A stretch of DNA of 47,624 bases, from positions 1-47,624 of the forward strand of contig JADGEK010000032.1 in the NCBI GenBank assembly GCA_016744395.1. Direction: 5' to 3'. This document shows, in pieces, positions 46,851 to 47,624 of the stretch. Both the position numbers and the translations under genes were made by a program. Each line of letters starts with the position of its first letter. Position 1 is the first letter of the stretch. Under the pieces are notes generated by a model. The model ran no database searches. It saw only the letters and a list, made by a program, of their open reading frames with translations, and was not told where the DNA came from. Source of the stretch: Gammaproteobacteria bacterium (GTDB lineage: Bacteria; Pseudomonadota; Gammaproteobacteria; GRL18).

Positions 46851-47624
46851 TTAGTTGACACATAAGCCTTTAGCGACTTGCCTGGCTTGAGAATCAGCCG
46901 CAATGATAACCTCTAGCGAAGCAGCTGTTTCAAAATCAACCTCTTGTAAAGTTTGCTCAACAATTTCGGCAATTTGAGTAAATGCAATTTGCTCATTTAA
47001 AAAAGAGTCGACAGCCACTTCATTCGCTGCATTCAATATTGCAGGCGCAGTACCACCTGCTCTTAAGGCATCATAGGCTAATCTAAGGCAAACAAAACGA
47101 TCAAAATCCGGCTTTTCAAAGTTGAGCTGTGCGACTTTAAAGATATCTAACTGCTCAACACCTGAAGCCATTCTCTCTGGCCATGCCATAGCATGCGCAA
47201 TGGGTGTTCGCATATCAGGATTACCTAACTGCGCTAAAACAGAACCATCACTATACGATACCATTGAGTGAATAACACTTTGTGGATGAATAACCACCTG
47301 AATATCAGCAGCAGAAGCATTAAAAAGCCAGCTTGCTTCAATCACTTCCAAACCTTTATTCATCATAGTTGCGGAATCGACAGATATTTTTCGACCCATT
47401 TCCCAGGTAGGGTGTGCACAGGCTTGTTCAGGAGTCACATGCGACAATTCATTATTTGTTTTATTTAAAAATGGGCCGCCTGATGCCGTCAAAAGGATTT
47501 TCTCAACGCCTGATGATTGTAAAATATCCTGCTCATCTATTTTTGTACCAGTGCGTGTCAATTTTTCAGGCATTGATTGAAAAATGGCATTGTGCTCACT
47601 GTCAATAGGCAATAAAGTAGCACC
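46851..47624 (-). CDS. dxr: 1-deoxy-D-xylulose 5-phosphate reductoisomerase (C-terminal part)
   Basis: First committed step of the MEP pathway, paired here with ispD and ispF 21 kb away. The frame is open to the window edge, so the N-terminal NADPH domain is outside. The 258 residues present begin [16 protein letters not shown], where Asp/Glu bind the metal, and include [29 protein letters not shown] and the C-terminal helical domain ending VAKGLCVN. The gap to rseP is 45 bp. Confidence 0.95.
   Translation of the reverse strand, partial: GATLLPIDSEHNAIFQSMPEKLTRTGTKIDEQDILQSSGVEKILLTASGGPFLNKTNNELSHVTPEQACAHPTWEMGRKISVDSATMMNKGLEVIEASWLFNASAADIQVVIHPQSVIHSMVSYSDGSVLAQLGNPDMRTPIAHAMAWPERMASGVEQLDIFKVAQLNFEKPDFDRFVCLRLAYDALRAGGTAPAILNAANEVAVDSFLNEQIAFTQIAEIVEQTLQEVDFETAASLEVIIAADSQARQVAKGLCVN

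Overview
The window is a stretch of chromosome from an AT-rich gammaproteobacterium. The evidence is the envelope and housekeeping gene order dxr-rseP-bamA-skp-lpxD-fabZ-lpxA-lpxB-rnhB-dnaE / accA-tilS / pyrG-kdsA-eno-ftsB-ispD-ispF-truD, together with LPS genes, an Lpp-type lipoprotein and AmpG. The organism cannot be named from this sequence alone. No rRNA, tRNA, CRISPR array or prophage was recognised.

Layout. (1) 1-6.9 kb: a diguanylate cyclase/phosphodiesterase protein whose EAL domain is cut short, two tandem paralogous exported DUF4139-type proteins, a small exported Cys-containing protein, a two-CBS-domain protein, and a divergent P-loop protein with an atypical Walker A. (2) 7.0-8.5 kb: a small secreted protein with repeated YYxEY motifs, then a decayed IS200/IS605-type transposase with its subterminal hairpin and about 600 bp without genes. 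(3) 8.5-16.6 kb: a redox island. It holds an OmpR/PhoQ-type two-component system, a PepSY-like exported protein and a diheme cytochrome c on the minus strand. Divergent from them is a plus-strand operon of an FAD/NAD(P)H/2Fe-2S reductase, a membrane cytochrome b with two HX13H pairs, and an eight-haem c-type cytochrome. These are followed by a 57-residue EF-hand microprotein, a five-EF-hand exported protein, an unknown protein, and a frameshifted, truncated cytochrome b561 relic. (4) 16.8-25.7 kb: cell-wall and mixed genes, namely ampG, two L,D-transpeptidases flanking an Lpp-like lipoprotein and a CZB-type soluble chemoreceptor, then mogA, psiE, pbpG, truD and ispF. (5) 25.7-47.6 kb: an almost uninterrupted minus-strand housekeeping block ending inside dxr.

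How it fits together. The core block makes isoprenoid precursors (dxr, ispD, ispF), lipid A and Kdo (lpxA, lpxB, lpxD, kdsA), outer-membrane protein assembly factors (bamA, skp, rseP), fatty acids (accA, fabZ), DNA (dnaE, rnhB), CTP, and modified tRNA (tilS, truD). The most unusual part is region 3. I infer a split ferric-reductase/NOX-like electron conduit, from NAD(P)H through FAD and 2Fe-2S to two b haems and then eight periplasmic c haems. It is associated with calcium-binding EF-hand proteins. The divergent promoter region carries an 18-bp inverted repeat, and the diheme cytochrome mRNA has a perfect hairpin that covers its Shine-Dalgarno sequence. These functional links are inferences from motifs and neighbourhood.
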